Shown here piece by piece: positions 53,560 through 63,600 of a stretch of 64,000 nt of DNA (within the stretch, counting starts at the first letter, position 1; the number at the start of each line of letters is the position of its first letter). Origin of the DNA: CALODL01 sp942492115 (GTDB taxonomy: Bacteria > Planctomycetota > Phycisphaerae > UBA1845 > CAIVHJ01); the NCBI GenBank assembly GCA_942492115.1, contig CALODL010000029.1, positions 1-64,000 on the forward strand, given 5' to 3'. Under the pieces are notes generated by a model. It worked only from the letters and a program-made list of their open reading frames with translations, made no database searches and was not told where the DNA came from. The position numbers were made by a program, and so were the translations under genes.

Positions 53560-54790
53560 GGAGTATTCGCATCGTATCGTTTGAACACGGGTGTCTCCAC
53601 CGGTGATCGGTCCCTCATCGGATCGGCTGCTCGTTCAGAGTATGCCCAGCTGAAGTAGCGTCTCTATTGGTTCTACGCGCCACGCTATGCCGTTGGCCTT
53701 TTCCTCGGCTATGCGGGTTTTCCTCAGCAGAGTTCACTGGATGCGATTAAGACTTCCAGCGATACCTCTCTTCGAGTTCGGCCTCCGTTCAGGGGTGTGC
53801 GATACGACCTAGCCAGCTGACCGCAGTCGGCCGGCTCCTCCCATGGACTTTCTGCCCCTGCAGCACATTCGAGGATCGAAGGTCAACCTGACACGGGCAT
53901 GCCAGCCCGCTACGTTCCGCCCTCAGGGTTTCGTGACCCTCTCGACGGTTTACTCCCTTCGAACCCGCACCGGTTCTGTTTCGCACCGATAGCACTCATG
54001 GGGTTCTTCCGTCCTTCGAAGCGTTCCCCTCCTGCAAGGTATCCGGGACATCTCCGAACCGGATGCACCCACCTACCGTTTTCCGTAACGATGACACAAC
54101 TGCCGAAGGCAGCAGTGCGGCACGCTACGCCGCGGTTCCTGGGTTTTGGCCCTCGCAGGAGTCCCTGGCTCTCGCAGCGTGGTATTAGCACACTGGAGGC
54201 TGGATGCTCCCATGGACTTTGCCCTTCTAGGGTTCTACCAATCTCATCGTCGCCGCAGTTTCCGCTGCGTGTCTCCTCTCACGTGCTTCGGATCCACGGA
54301 CACAACTCCACGAACCCGTTGCACCTCAGAGTATCGAACGATGCGACCTGGCCCGTTCCAGATACACGATCGAAATCGTGCCAAGGAGCGGACAACCCTT
54401 TTAGGGTTTGGCGCCTGTTGAGATCCCGAACATTTGAACGATAACAGCCTCGGGCTATGCGTTCACCTCGCGACACCCGACACATTACCATGCCGAGTAC
54501 ACCGCTCTAAGAAGCTGCCGTCGTTCGACCAGAGTTGCCCGGGATCACCTTGAGGCGTCGAGCACATGCGACCTCGCGTCGCACCTGAAACATACACCCA
54601 GTTTCGCTTCCTGCAAAGCCAAAACATCTGTCAACACCCTGTTGAATACGACTTGCGCCACCATGTCCGGCGCTAACTTCGGCGCGCCTTCGAATAGAGT
54701 TTGACGGGACGTCGCAAATTGTTTTCAGAAAAAAGAAGTACGACAGCTTGTCCACAGGATATGCCCCATGACATGAGAACGGATGCACTC
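53560..54790 (-). ncRNA. Candidate large structured RNA in a 1.35-kb gap
   Basis: No frame between birA and phoH shows family motifs or the codon pattern of the neighbours, although a 181-codon frame is open on the plus strand (53,899-54,444). Read on the minus strand, the sequence is rich in stable hairpins: TGCGAC/GTCGCA (54,567-54,583), CACGAT with a TTCG loop (near 54,364-54,380), CTGCC/GGCAG (near 54,104), CGGGC/GCCCG (near 53,893-53,910), and AACCC/GGGTT (near 54,387). A 14-base segment CTCCCATGGACTTT occurs twice (53,838 and 54,207). The style resembles a long ribozyme-like or ornate RNA, possibly the RNA part of a group II-type intron without its protein. I could not match it to rRNA, RNase P, tmRNA or SRP RNA. 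Ends and strand are estimates. Confidence 0.45.
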
Positions 54791-54854
54791 CGCATGAACT
54801 AGGCCCAATGGCTTAGCTCAGAGCAAAACGCGTGGGACCACGCTCAGAATCGAA

Positions 54855-56141
54855 TCACAGCAGCGTGGCCGCCAGCTCTGCAAGCGGGCTGCGTTCACCC
54901 TTGCGCAGAACGACATGAGCGGCAATCGGCTGGGTGCGGAATCGGTTGACGACATACGAGAAGCCGTTGCTCTGGGCGTCGACGTACGGATTGTCGATCT
55001 GTTCGGGGTCGCCGGTGAGTACGATCTTGGCATCGTGGCCGAGGCGCGTGATGATCGTCTTGGCTTCGAGCGGAGTGAGGTTCTGGGCTTCATCGATGAC
55101 CAGGTAGCGCGCCGTGATGCTGCGTCCACGGATATAGGTCAGCGGCTGAATCTCGATGACTCCATCCCCCAGGAGTCGGGCCGGATCCTTACAACCCTTC
55201 AAGGGCCCCCCCGTCGCCACCAGGAATTCGACGGTGTCGCTGATGGGCTTCATCCACGGCTCGAGCTTGCTCTCGATCTGGCCCGGCAAATAGCCCAGAT
55301 CACGGCCCAGTGGCACGACCGGACGAGCCGCGAGCACGCCCCGATAGCGCCCCTCGTGCAACGAGGCGTGTAACGCACCAGCCATGGCCAACAGCGTCTT
55401 ACCAGTCCCCGCGCGGCCCAGGAGGGTCACCAGACGGATGTTGTCGTCGAGCAGGGCGTCGATCGCGTAATACTGCTCCTTGTTCAATGGGCGCAAACCG
55501 CAGATGCTCTCAGGCACCTGCAGTACCGCGAGACCGTCGGCCTCGGACGTGACCCGCGCCAGGGCCGTCGACCTGGGCCGCTCCCGGTCACGGAGCAACA
55601 CGTAGCTGTTGGGTTGGGTCGGCGCACCTTCGAGTTGCAGACGGCCCTCCTGCCGCAGCACGGCCAGTGCGTCGGCATCGACTTCGATTTCAGTATCGGC
55701 CGAGGGTAGGTCGGTCAGGCGGACGTGATCGGTCTCATAGTCCGCGGCCTGCAGGCCCAGGACATCCGCGCGAATGCGGAGATTGATGTCCTTGGTCACA
55801 ATAACGACGCGTGACTCGGATTCCGTATCGCGGATCTCGGCGGCGACATTGAGGATCTCTCGATCCGCGTGAGCATCCTCGGTGGATGCTCCGCAATGTA
55901 CGCGCAACGTTCCGCCACCAGGCAGCTCGACTCCTCTGATCAGCTGCCCACCGCCACGCATGCCGTCCAGGCTCCGCGCCACATTCCGGGCGTTGAACCC
56001 GCGATCCGACATCTCTTTCTTGAACCGGTCGATCTCCTCGATCACACCGACCGGGATGATCACGGCGTTGTCCCCGAAATTGAACATCGAACCCGGATCG
56101 TGCAGCAGGATGTTGGTGTCGAGGACATAAGTCTTGCGCAT
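54855..56141 (-). CDS. phoH: PhoH family ATPase with N-terminal PIN domain
   Basis: 428 residues. The PIN domain (1-140) opens with VLDTNILLHDP and keeps acidic residues (EEIDRFK, DREIL, TKDINLR). The PhoH ATPase has Walker A GRAGTGKT at 242-249, PLGRDLGYLPGQIESKL, Walker B YLVIDEAQN (Asp350, Glu351) and LTGDPEQIDNP. PIN-PhoH proteins act as RNA helicase/ribonucleases in known cases. The ATG at 56,141 is immediately before the PIN strand. The non-coding region begins just past its stop. Confidence 0.92.
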   Translation of the reverse strand: MRKTYVLDTNILLHDPGSMFNFGDNAVIIPVGVIEEIDRFKKEMSDRGFNARNVARSLDGMRGGGQLIRGVELPGGGTLRVHCGASTEDAHADREILNVAAEIRDTESESRVVIVTKDINLRIRADVLGLQAADYETDHVRLTDLPSADTEIEVDADALAVLRQEGRLQLEGAPTQPNSYVLLRDRERPRSTALARVTSEADGLAVLQVPESICGLRPLNKEQYYAIDALLDDNIRLVTLLGRAGTGKTLLAMAGALHASLHEGRYRGVLAARPVVPLGRDLGYLPGQIESKLEPWMKPISDTVEFLVATGGPLKGCKDPARLLGDGVIEIQPLTYIRGRSITARYLVIDEAQNLTPLEAKTIITRLGHDAKIVLTGDPEQIDNPYVDAQSNGFSYVVNRFRTQPIAAHVVLRKGERSPLAELAATLL

Positions 56142-56232
56142 GGTGCTCAGTCGCCCGCCAGCGTGCGCGCTGCGCGCGCAGATGACTGTGCAGACCTCAA
56201 CATGAGGGCTCCCCCCACGGAATCACTGCACC

Positions 56233-57252
56233 TCACGGAAACAGAAGTGAGTCCGTTGACGAACTCACGCCCGGCCCCAGGGATCTGAAGCCCGGGACGC
56301 CGATGTTCTGCGCGAATGTGCCCGGGTAATTGCCCCCGAACAGACTGGTAACCAGCCAATCGTCCTGGCCCGCGCCACTACCGATGATCGAGTAGATGTT
56401 GTCGCCATCGACTCCGGCCAGGGGCGTTCGTGCGTACGCCACACTCCCATCAGAGCGGCCGACATTCTGGCCGTCACCCTCACCGTCGCCACCGTGGTTG
56501 GGCGAATTGAACGGGCGCACGGCGCCGTGGTCCAGTTCGGGGCTCAAGCCCGCCTGCTGGGCCATCGGCGTCAGCGATGGGGTACGGGCCATCGTATTGA
56601 ACGCGATCGTCTCGCTCACGTTACCGGTGTTCGACTCCACCGCCTGGACCTCGCTGGCCACGATCGCCGGGCCCTTGTCGGCCAGGTACACCATACGCGG
56701 ATCGGTATCGATGTCCGAGACCGGACGACACTGGTTGAACATGGGGTACAGCGGCATCTGGTAGGCGTAACTGAGGAAACCATAACCCTTGAAGTCGTAG
56801 AAGCGCATCGTGTCCGTGGTCTCGTCGACGATGTCGTCACTGCTCGGACAGATGAATCCCTTGATCGCGATGTCACCCGAACGCACCAACAACCACAGCG
56901 AGCGGGTCGGGGAAACCTGCGTGCCCGTACCATCGTTCCCACTGGTCGATTCCTGATCACGTGGCAGTCCGCTCGTTCCGCCCATCGACGTCAAGTGCAG
57001 CGGGGGCATGTTCGCGGCCATCTTGTAGAACGAGTCGGTAATCGGCCAGAACCCACCGAACGACGTACTGGCATAGGTCTTGCAAGCGGTCATGATCCCC
57101 CGCATGTTGGCTGCACAGGCGCCGCGCTTGGCCGATTCGCGGGCTTTGCCCAGGCTCGGTAGCAGAATCGAGATCAGCAATGCGATGATCGCGACCACGA
57201 CGAGCAGTTCGATCAGGGTAAATGCCTTGCGTGCGTCATGTTTGGACAACAT
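56233..57252 (-). CDS. Prepilin-like secreted protein (planctomycete type II pseudopilin)
   Basis: 339 residues. The N-terminus is the prepilin cleavage/methylation signal: KAFTLIELLVVVAIIALL followed by the continuing helix, with cleavage expected before Phe and Glu at mature position 5. The rest is a soluble domain with Cys pairs and repeated Ser/Gly/Asp motifs (YLADKGPAIVASE; NHGGDGEGDGQNVGRSDGSV), as in DUF1559-like proteins that planctomycetes have in many copies. The role is unknown, possibly surface or secretion related. The ATG at 57,252 has AGAGGGAATC upstream. Confidence 0.85.
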   Translation of the reverse strand: MLSKHDARKAFTLIELLVVVAIIALLISILLPSLGKARESAKRGACAANMRGIMTACKTYASTSFGGFWPITDSFYKMAANMPPLHLTSMGGTSGLPRDQESTSGNDGTGTQVSPTRSLWLLVRSGDIAIKGFICPSSDDIVDETTDTMRFYDFKGYGFLSYAYQMPLYPMFNQCRPVSDIDTDPRMVYLADKGPAIVASEVQAVESNTGNVSETIAFNTMARTPSLTPMAQQAGLSPELDHGAVRPFNSPNHGGDGEGDGQNVGRSDGSVAYARTPLAGVDGDNIYSIIGSGAGQDDWLVTSLFGGNYPGTFAQNIGVPGFRSLGPGVSSSTDSLLFP

Positions 57253-57276
57253 TGATTCCCTCTCAAAGCACGATGA

Positions 57277-57690
57277 CTAGCGGCCACCACGACCGCGCCG
57301 TCGCTTGGACTTTTTGCCTTTGGGTGCTTCCTCCGGTGCTGCCTCGACCGCAGCCTGCGGCATGCGCCGCCCGGCCACCGGTTTGTTGCACTGGGAGCAC
57401 GTTGTGATTTCCGGTTTGCCCAGCGACTGGTTCAACACGACCCAGTTGCCGCAATCGCACTCTTCTGCAGGGTAGCCCGTGCGCTGCCCCGTGTCGGGCG
57501 CTTCGACCGGCCAGCCCGCGAAGTCTTCATCGATCTTCACGTGAAACCGGTGGCCGGTTTCGATGTTCAACGCGCGGTAGCCTTCACTCGGGCCCACATC
57601 AGGTCCCGCGAACAAGCTGGATCCTACGCGCCAGAGGCCGAAGAGGATGACGAGCGACGACGCGCCGAGCAGCAAGACGTTGCGATTCAT
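57277..57690 (-). CDS. Small membrane-anchored Cys-rich protein of unknown function
   Basis: 137 residues: one N-terminal helix (about 5-25), an acidic middle, four Cys in two pairs (CDCG and CSQC, 25-30 residues apart) that resemble a zinc ribbon, and a strongly basic tail (KGKKSKRRRGRGGR). I do not recognise the family. It lies between two prepilin-like genes on the same strand with gaps of 12 and 24 bases, so all three are probably co-transcribed. Confidence 0.7.
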   Translation of the reverse strand: MNRNVLLLGASSLVILFGLWRVGSSLFAGPDVGPSEGYRALNIETGHRFHVKIDEDFAGWPVEAPDTGQRTGYPAEECDCGNWVVLNQSLGKPEITTCSQCNKPVAGRRMPQAAVEAAPEEAPKGKKSKRRRGRGGR

Positions 57691-57702
57691 GAGCTCCGCC
57701 GG

Positions 57703-58770
57703 CTAGAAAATCGGGAAGAAGGGACCACCCGTCGCCCCGCTGGGGGTTTCGCTGACACTCTGGGCCGCCCGTTTTTGCAGCTCAAAATCGGCCCGCGGTT
57801 TGGGATGCGGGCCCTCGGTGAACTCATCGGCGCGGATATATGTGCCGCTGGGATACCACTGATCGATCTTGGTGATGGCATCCTGCTTGCTCTGTGAGAC
57901 CGCGTGGCCGTCGAAGTACAGCAGGTTCAAAGCTGGCTCGGAGCCCTTGGGGTGCCGGTAGGCGTAGCGATCGTGCCGCGCGTCGTCGTCCGACTCCATG
58001 GCCACCGGGTTGATGAAGGCCTTCGAGTGGCTGCTGCTCGCCCCGCTCGAAGAAAACGCTCCGCCGTACCCGGCATTGGGGCTGATGTCGAAGTCGATGG
58101 GGTTCGTCCCATCGGGGGCAAACCGCGATCCGTCAGCGACCCACACCTTCTGCGCAGGCCGTTCTATGCTGGTCGTGCGCGGCGAATGATTCTCCGGAGT
58201 AATACTGTCAAAGAAGGCCGGCATGTGGATGCCATCGTTCGTACCGGGCTGCCACGGGAAGTACATGAACGACTTGATCGTCGTATAGCTGTTCATGAAC
58301 ATCAACGGCCAATCTGGAAGGAACGGTCCAATCGCGCCATTCGCGTAAGGCGGGGCTACGAAGTTGTTGCTGGGGCACAGGAACAGGGCGTAGTTACGCA
58401 AAGCGAACCAACGCTCGGCACGGTTCTTTCCGGCCAGTTCGGTGTAGTTGAGGGCGTAGAACGCCAGCGGCGTTTGCCAGTCCCAGTTCTGGACCGGTAG
58501 CCCGGGCGTAAAGAGATCCAGCGGGTCTCCGATGCCCATCTTGGTCAGCTCGAAACCCGTGGTGCCTGGTGCCCCGGGCAGCCAGTCATCGAACTGCTGG
58601 CCATAAATCTGTGTGGCACTAAATATGTCGTGCTGGTGTGCCAGGCACGTAACACCCCGAGCCTGCTCGCGCGCCGATTCGAGACTCGGCAGGAGGATCG
58701 AGACCAGCAGGGCAATGATGGCGATCACGACCAGAAGTTCGACCAGCGTGAAACCAGGTTTGCGCGTCAT
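57703..58770 (-). CDS. Prepilin-like secreted protein
   Basis: 355 residues. The prepilin signal is KPGFTLVELLVVIAIIALL, directly after the ATG at 58,770, which has AGGAG eight bases upstream; a longer frame to 58,902 is out of keeping with the family. The mature domain has the pseudopilin style of the previous gene (SILLPSLESAREQARG; LLYFDGHAVSQSKQDAI near the C-terminus). It is likely cleaved by a prepilin peptidase and held in the membrane by its helix. First of the three-gene minus-strand group. Confidence 0.86.
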   Translation of the reverse strand: MTRKPGFTLVELLVVIAIIALLVSILLPSLESAREQARGVTCLAHQHDIFSATQIYGQQFDDWLPGAPGTTGFELTKMGIGDPLDLFTPGLPVQNWDWQTPLAFYALNYTELAGKNRAERWFALRNYALFLCPSNNFVAPPYANGAIGPFLPDWPLMFMNSYTTIKSFMYFPWQPGTNDGIHMPAFFDSITPENHSPRTTSIERPAQKVWVADGSRFAPDGTNPIDFDISPNAGYGGAFSSSGASSSHSKAFINPVAMESDDDARHDRYAYRHPKGSEPALNLLYFDGHAVSQSKQDAITKIDQWYPSGTYIRADEFTEGPHPKPRADFELQKRAAQSVSETPSGATGGPFFPIF

Positions 58771-59028
58771 CACAACGCTCCTTCTTGGGCCTCGGGTTCG
58801 TTGGGGGAGGCAGATGGAGACCGCAGTCTCGACGCACGACGCAGGCGGCCAATCCCGGCTCATGCGCTCACTACCAGATGATATCCGCTGCCCGCACGAC
58901 ATCCAAACCTAAAGAGGCCATTCAGCAGGGTTTGGCTCATCATGCAGGTCAATTTGTCCGCGTCTTGTCCAAACCTTGACGCCAGCCCAACGGCTCACAC
59001 AAGGCATTGCCAGGCAACATATTACCGA

Positions 59029-60324
59029 TCACCTGACCTTGAAAGCCGCCACGGAAGGATTGTGATCCGACCCCGAGTCGTCGACTTTGCCTGGAATGAT
59101 CGAGTAGGACCCCTTTATGAAGCGCTTGTGCATCGCAGGCGACATCAGAATGAAGTCGATCATCGACAAGTACGGTTCCTTGTTGTAAGTGACCCGCAGC
59201 TTCTCTTCGAGATCTGCTCCCGGACATTTCAGTTCAAGGCGACCCGATCCACGAATAATCTCGAGTGATTTGCTGTCCCAGGAATCATTGAAATCGCCCG
59301 CGATGAGAAACGGCGCCTGCGCGTCATTCTTGAGCACCTGGTCGGCCAATTCTCGAATATACGTGGCCTCAGCCTGACGCAGCGGTTCGGAGGCCTCTGC
59401 ACCACCGTACTTGCTCTTGAGGTGCACGCAGTACATGTCGAACTCGAACCCCTCTGGCCCCATGATCCTGGCCTTCAGCAAATCGCGTTGGAACGGGTAC
59501 ACCTTGCCATCGGGACCTGTGCAACGGGCGAACTGATGGGTTGTCACGGGCCCCACCGGGTACCGTGAAAGAATCGCACAATCGATGCCGCGGTGATTAT
59601 TGGCCTCGATCAGAACGATGTCCTCGTAGCCCATGTCCGGCAGGAAGGTCAGCACGAACTGCCGCAGGTAGAACTTATTCTCAACTTCCTGCAGAGCAAT
59701 GACATCCGCGTCCAGCTGGCGAATTCGCGCCGCCACTCGCTCCATTTCCTGACGCGGCTTGGGCCGCATGACCTCATCGGCGCGGTACGGATCGTCGTGC
59801 TCATCGAACAGATTCAGCACGTTGTAGGTCGCCACCCGCAGCGTTCCATCGGGTTTCCGCGTCTTGCGCAGCCCCGCAATATCGGATGGAGTCCGAGCCT
59901 TCGGAAACTTGGACCGCGCGAAACCCAGCAACGCGGCCGGATCGTCCGGGGCCACGTGGATGTTTTCCGGCGAACTCACGTACATCTCGGGTTTGCCGAG
60001 CTCCCCCTGCAGGTAGCCGAACACCACGACATTCTTGTCCCCGAACAGCTTCTCGGGCGATTGTGCAAAATTGCCAAAGGCATCGCTGTTGATCACGACC
60101 GTAAAGTGGTCCCGGTAGTCGGTGTGGAAATTGAGGTAGCAGCGTCGGTCGGTCTTCTTGGCAATGACTACTCTCCCGTAAACGACAGCAGGATAAGAGA
60201 CGTAGTCAGGCGCCTCATCCCAGGCGACGACGACCGCCGCCTCCGTTGGATCCAGGATCTCGGCCTCGGCGCGAGGTATGAGGGCTCCAGCGAGCACCAG
60301 TGGCAGCAGGATGCGAGTCATCAT
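59029..60324 (-). CDS. Secreted endonuclease/exonuclease/phosphatase family protein
   Basis: 431 residues from the ATG at 60,324 (AGGAG nine bases upstream). After a signal peptide ending AEAE comes a beta-rich region (about 25-135: YPAVVYGRVVIAKKTDRRCYLNF, OB-like). The EEP catalytic domain runs from about 165: ATYNVLNLFDE, ALQEVENK (Glu), CAILSRYP, CVHLKSKYGG, AGDFNDSWDS (Asp/Asn), IDFILMSP and GSDHNPSVAAF (Asp-His). The set is complete, so it should be active as a phosphodiesterase or nuclease. The substrate is unknown; extracellular DNA or phospholipid head groups fit the phosphate theme, as inference. Confidence 0.87.
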   Translation of the reverse strand: MMTRILLPLVLAGALIPRAEAEILDPTEAAVVVAWDEAPDYVSYPAVVYGRVVIAKKTDRRCYLNFHTDYRDHFTVVINSDAFGNFAQSPEKLFGDKNVVVFGYLQGELGKPEMYVSSPENIHVAPDDPAALLGFARSKFPKARTPSDIAGLRKTRKPDGTLRVATYNVLNLFDEHDDPYRADEVMRPKPRQEMERVAARIRQLDADVIALQEVENKFYLRQFVLTFLPDMGYEDIVLIEANNHRGIDCAILSRYPVGPVTTHQFARCTGPDGKVYPFQRDLLKARIMGPEGFEFDMYCVHLKSKYGGAEASEPLRQAEATYIRELADQVLKNDAQAPFLIAGDFNDSWDSKSLEIIRGSGRLELKCPGADLEEKLRVTYNKEPYLSMIDFILMSPAMHKRFIKGSYSIIPGKVDDSGSDHNPSVAAFKVR

Positions 60325-60500
60325 GGGTGGTATCTCCTTCACTTTGTACCGCAGGCGATTATGCCCTTTTGCAGGCCCCGATCAAGCGGACGCGGGGAAC
60401 GAATGTCGCCTAACACTTTGAGAACGCAGATATTGCGATCCAGGGCGATCCGGGATCACCGGGGACGGCTAAAACCCTATTTGCAGGTGATGCAATGAGT

Positions 60501-60506
60501 TATAAT
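60501..60506 (+). promoter_or_regulatory. -10 element before the multidomain EEP gene
   Basis: TATAAT at 60,501-60,506 lies 120 bases before the ATG at 60,627, in the 302-base gap between two divergent secreted phosphatase-type genes. A possible -35 (TTGCAG at 60,481) is too close at 14 bases; TATTTG at 60,479 would give 16. The gap holds no other recognisable feature. Confidence 0.45.
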
Positions 60507-60626
60507 GCACAGTGGACAGGGAGGCCTTCGAGCACGCCACTGCACCGGTCGGTCACATCCGGCCTGCCTTACCTCCGGCGTGCCTTCCGTGAGCAACTTG
60601 GAACAGATCTGAAGGGGAATGCCAGG

Positions 60627-63600
60627 ATGAAGAGCTCAGCCGTAGCCCTTTGTGTATTTTTACATTTAGCCTCACCGTGCGTGTGGGCTTTCGATCCGCA
60701 GAACGGAGACTGGGACAAGACCGAACCCACGGACCTCCGGGTCATGACCTACAACGTCGAAGACTGCATCTGCCGCACGAATGACAAGACCGAAGAAGCC
60801 AACGGCGGCCGCAACAACTGGCATGCCCTCGCCCGCATCATCGCCGCGATGCGTCCCGATGTTCTCATTTTGCAGGAAACGGGTGATAACAGCGGCAATG
60901 GAACCGGTAGCGGGGTCGATACGATTGGTCAACTGCAGACCACGGTTGACCTGTTTCTGCACGGTGGCACCGATCCCTACCTGGGTGGCGATGTCACGGC
61001 GTATGTCCAGAAGTATGCCCCGGGCTACGACCTCCCGCATGTGTTCGTCAGCACGCTGACGGACGGGTTCAACCGCAACATTATCCTGAGCCGCTACCCG
61101 TTCGTCGATCTGAACGGCGACACTCGGACCACCATGAGCACCATACCGTTTGTACTCGCGGACGAATACGCTCCAGCGGGTAACGGTGGTATCCGTGGGT
61201 TCATGTTTGCGGAAATCGATCTTCCACCGGTCTACCTCGGCGATGTGGTGGTTGGTAATGCGCATCTCAAGTCCGGTGGCAGTTCGAGCGATCTCGCCGA
61301 CCGGCTCGAGGCCAGCCAGCAGGTCGCGTATGTCATCGACTACTGGTTCAACGGCGCGGGTACGGGGTTTCCCGATCCCAATAACCGTATTCAGGACTCA
61401 CCCGCCGCCACCTCGATCCTCGATCCCGAGACCCCGGTCCTCGTTGGCGGCGACTGGAACGAAGACGAAAACACCAACGGTCGCCGGGGGCCTGCACTGT
61501 GGCTGTCGGAAGCCGAAGAAAACTGCGACGCAGGGTGCACGGACCCGGAAGACGACGGCACCGACCGTGATCGCACCGACTCCACATTCGATACCGCAGT
61601 GCATCCCTTCAATGGGTCTCGAGCGACTCTGGGAGGCAGCAAACTGGATTACTGGGCCTGGCAGGACAGTATCGCTACCGACCGCCACAGCTGGGTGTTC
61701 AATACTTCAGGTATCCCGTCCATCGATTTGCCGGCAGAGATCTCTGATTATCCCCTGCCCGCTTCGACGACCGGGGATGCAGCCGATCATCGCCCGGTCC
61801 TCATCGATCTGATCCTGCCGCTCTCGGGCATCAGTCTGGGCGCGTGCTGCAACCTCGGAATGTGCACTGACGACCAGGCCCAGCTGACATGTGAAGGCAA
61901 CGGTGGCGTCTTCCAGGGAGAAGAGACCGCATGCGATATGGTCACGTGCCCGGAACCGACCGGCGCGTGCTGCACGGGCGAGATCTGCAGCGACGATGAG
62001 ACCTCTGAATCATGCATGCTTTCCGGAGGGCAGTTCCAGGGTTTCAACTCGGATTGCGGCACGACGAGTTGCGCTGCGGTCGTGATCAACGAGGTGCGCA
62101 TCGACCAGTCCAATGCGGGCGACGACGAATTCTTCGAACTGGCCGGCTCGAGCTTAACCCCACTCGACGGATTGACCTTCATCACGATCGGCGATGGGTC
62201 AGGTGGCACGGGCGTGATCGAAGCAATCGTGGATCTGGACGGCGAAACCATCCCGGCCGACGGTCACTTCCTGGTTGCCGAGGGTACGTTCAGCTTGCCG
62301 GCGACGCCGGACCTGGTCGCTGATCTGAACTTCGAAAACAGTGACAATGTCACGCACCTGCTGGTCAGCGGGTTCACCGGCGCGTTGCTCCAGGACCTCG
62401 ACCTGGACAATGATGGCATCCTCGACATCGAACCCTGGGCCACGCTCGTCGATTGCATCGGGTTGTCCGAGAGTTTCCCCATCGGTGATCAGATCTATTG
62501 CGGATCCATCGTCGGACCGGACGACGGTGATGTCCCGTCGCTGGCCTATCGCTGCCCGGATGGCGCCGGCACATGGCTGATCGGCAATCCCGCCGCCGGT
62601 ATCGACGATACACCGGGAGAAACCAACCCCTGTGCACTCGGGGCCTGCTGTCAGGGTGCGGGCTGCGTGGTCGAATTGCAGTCCGAGTGCCTCGCCGGCG
62701 GTGGCTCCTTCGCAGGTGATGGGACGGATTGCGTCACGGACGACGACAACGACACCGTCCCGACGGCGTGCGATGCCTGCCCTGGATTCGACGATCTGCT
62801 CGATAGCGATGACGATGGTGTTGCCGATGGCTGCGATCCATGCCCCATGGACAATCCCGATGATTCGGATGCGGACGGGGTGTGCAACAGCGCCGACGTG
62901 TGCCCGGGCTTCGATGACAACGTCGATGACGACAGCGACACGGTACCCAACGGCTGCGACCTCTGCCCCGGGTTCGATGACGCTGTAGACGATGACAGTG
63001 ACGGCGTTCCCGATGGGTGTGACCAGTGTCCGGGCTTCGACGACACCGTCGACGCCGACGACGACGACGTCCCGGATGACTGTGACAATTGTCCCGCACA
63101 CGCGAACACGGGGCAGGCCAACTGTGACGAAGTCGGTGACGGCGACGTCTGCGAGATTGCCACAGGTGCGGCGGAAGACTGCAACGCCAACACCATCCCC
63201 GACGATTGCGACATCGATTCGGGCAAGAGCCTCGATGACAATATGGATGGCGTGCCTGATGAATGCTCGACCTGCGTCACCACGGCGGACTGCGCCGATC
63301 TCGACGCCAATACGATCCGGGATGACGGATGTGTTTACTGGGTGTGTGATGGCGGAGCATGCGTGGGCACCGATGTGTTCTTCGCGGACATGGGTGGGGC
63401 CTTCGGCAACTGCGCCGTCGACGGCACGGCCGATGGCAATGACCGCTTTCACGCCCTCAACTGTTTCGGGAACACGGATCCCAACGGCCTCGCCGGAGAC
63501 CCGTATCCGTGCGAGGACGATCCTCCCGGTGCCATGAACGTCGATGCGGGCGGCCCCTTCGGCGATTGTGCTCCGGATGGCGTGTGTGACGGCAACGATG

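Noticed and set aside
14920..53660. A 16-base match TATGCCCAGCTGAAGT near 14,924 and 53,640
   Set aside because: One exact 16-mer pair is near the chance expectation for a 64-kb window; no extended similarity or inverted copy was seen.
53899..54444. A 181-codon open frame (PPSGFRDPLDGLLPSNP...)
   Set aside because: Residue composition is Pro/Ser/Arg-rich, no family motif is present and the region is better explained as a structured RNA. It is kept as a shadow frame, not a gene.
54800..54850. tRNA-like segment (GGCTTAGCTCAGAGC)
   Set aside because: It resembles a D-arm, but no anticodon stem, T-arm (GTTCGA) or acceptor pairing follows.
53510..54850. 23S, 16S, RNase P or tmRNA gene
   Set aside because: None of the signature stretches I know for these RNAs (for example the 23S GACGGAAAGACCCC or RNase P GAGGAAAGTCC) occur on either strand.
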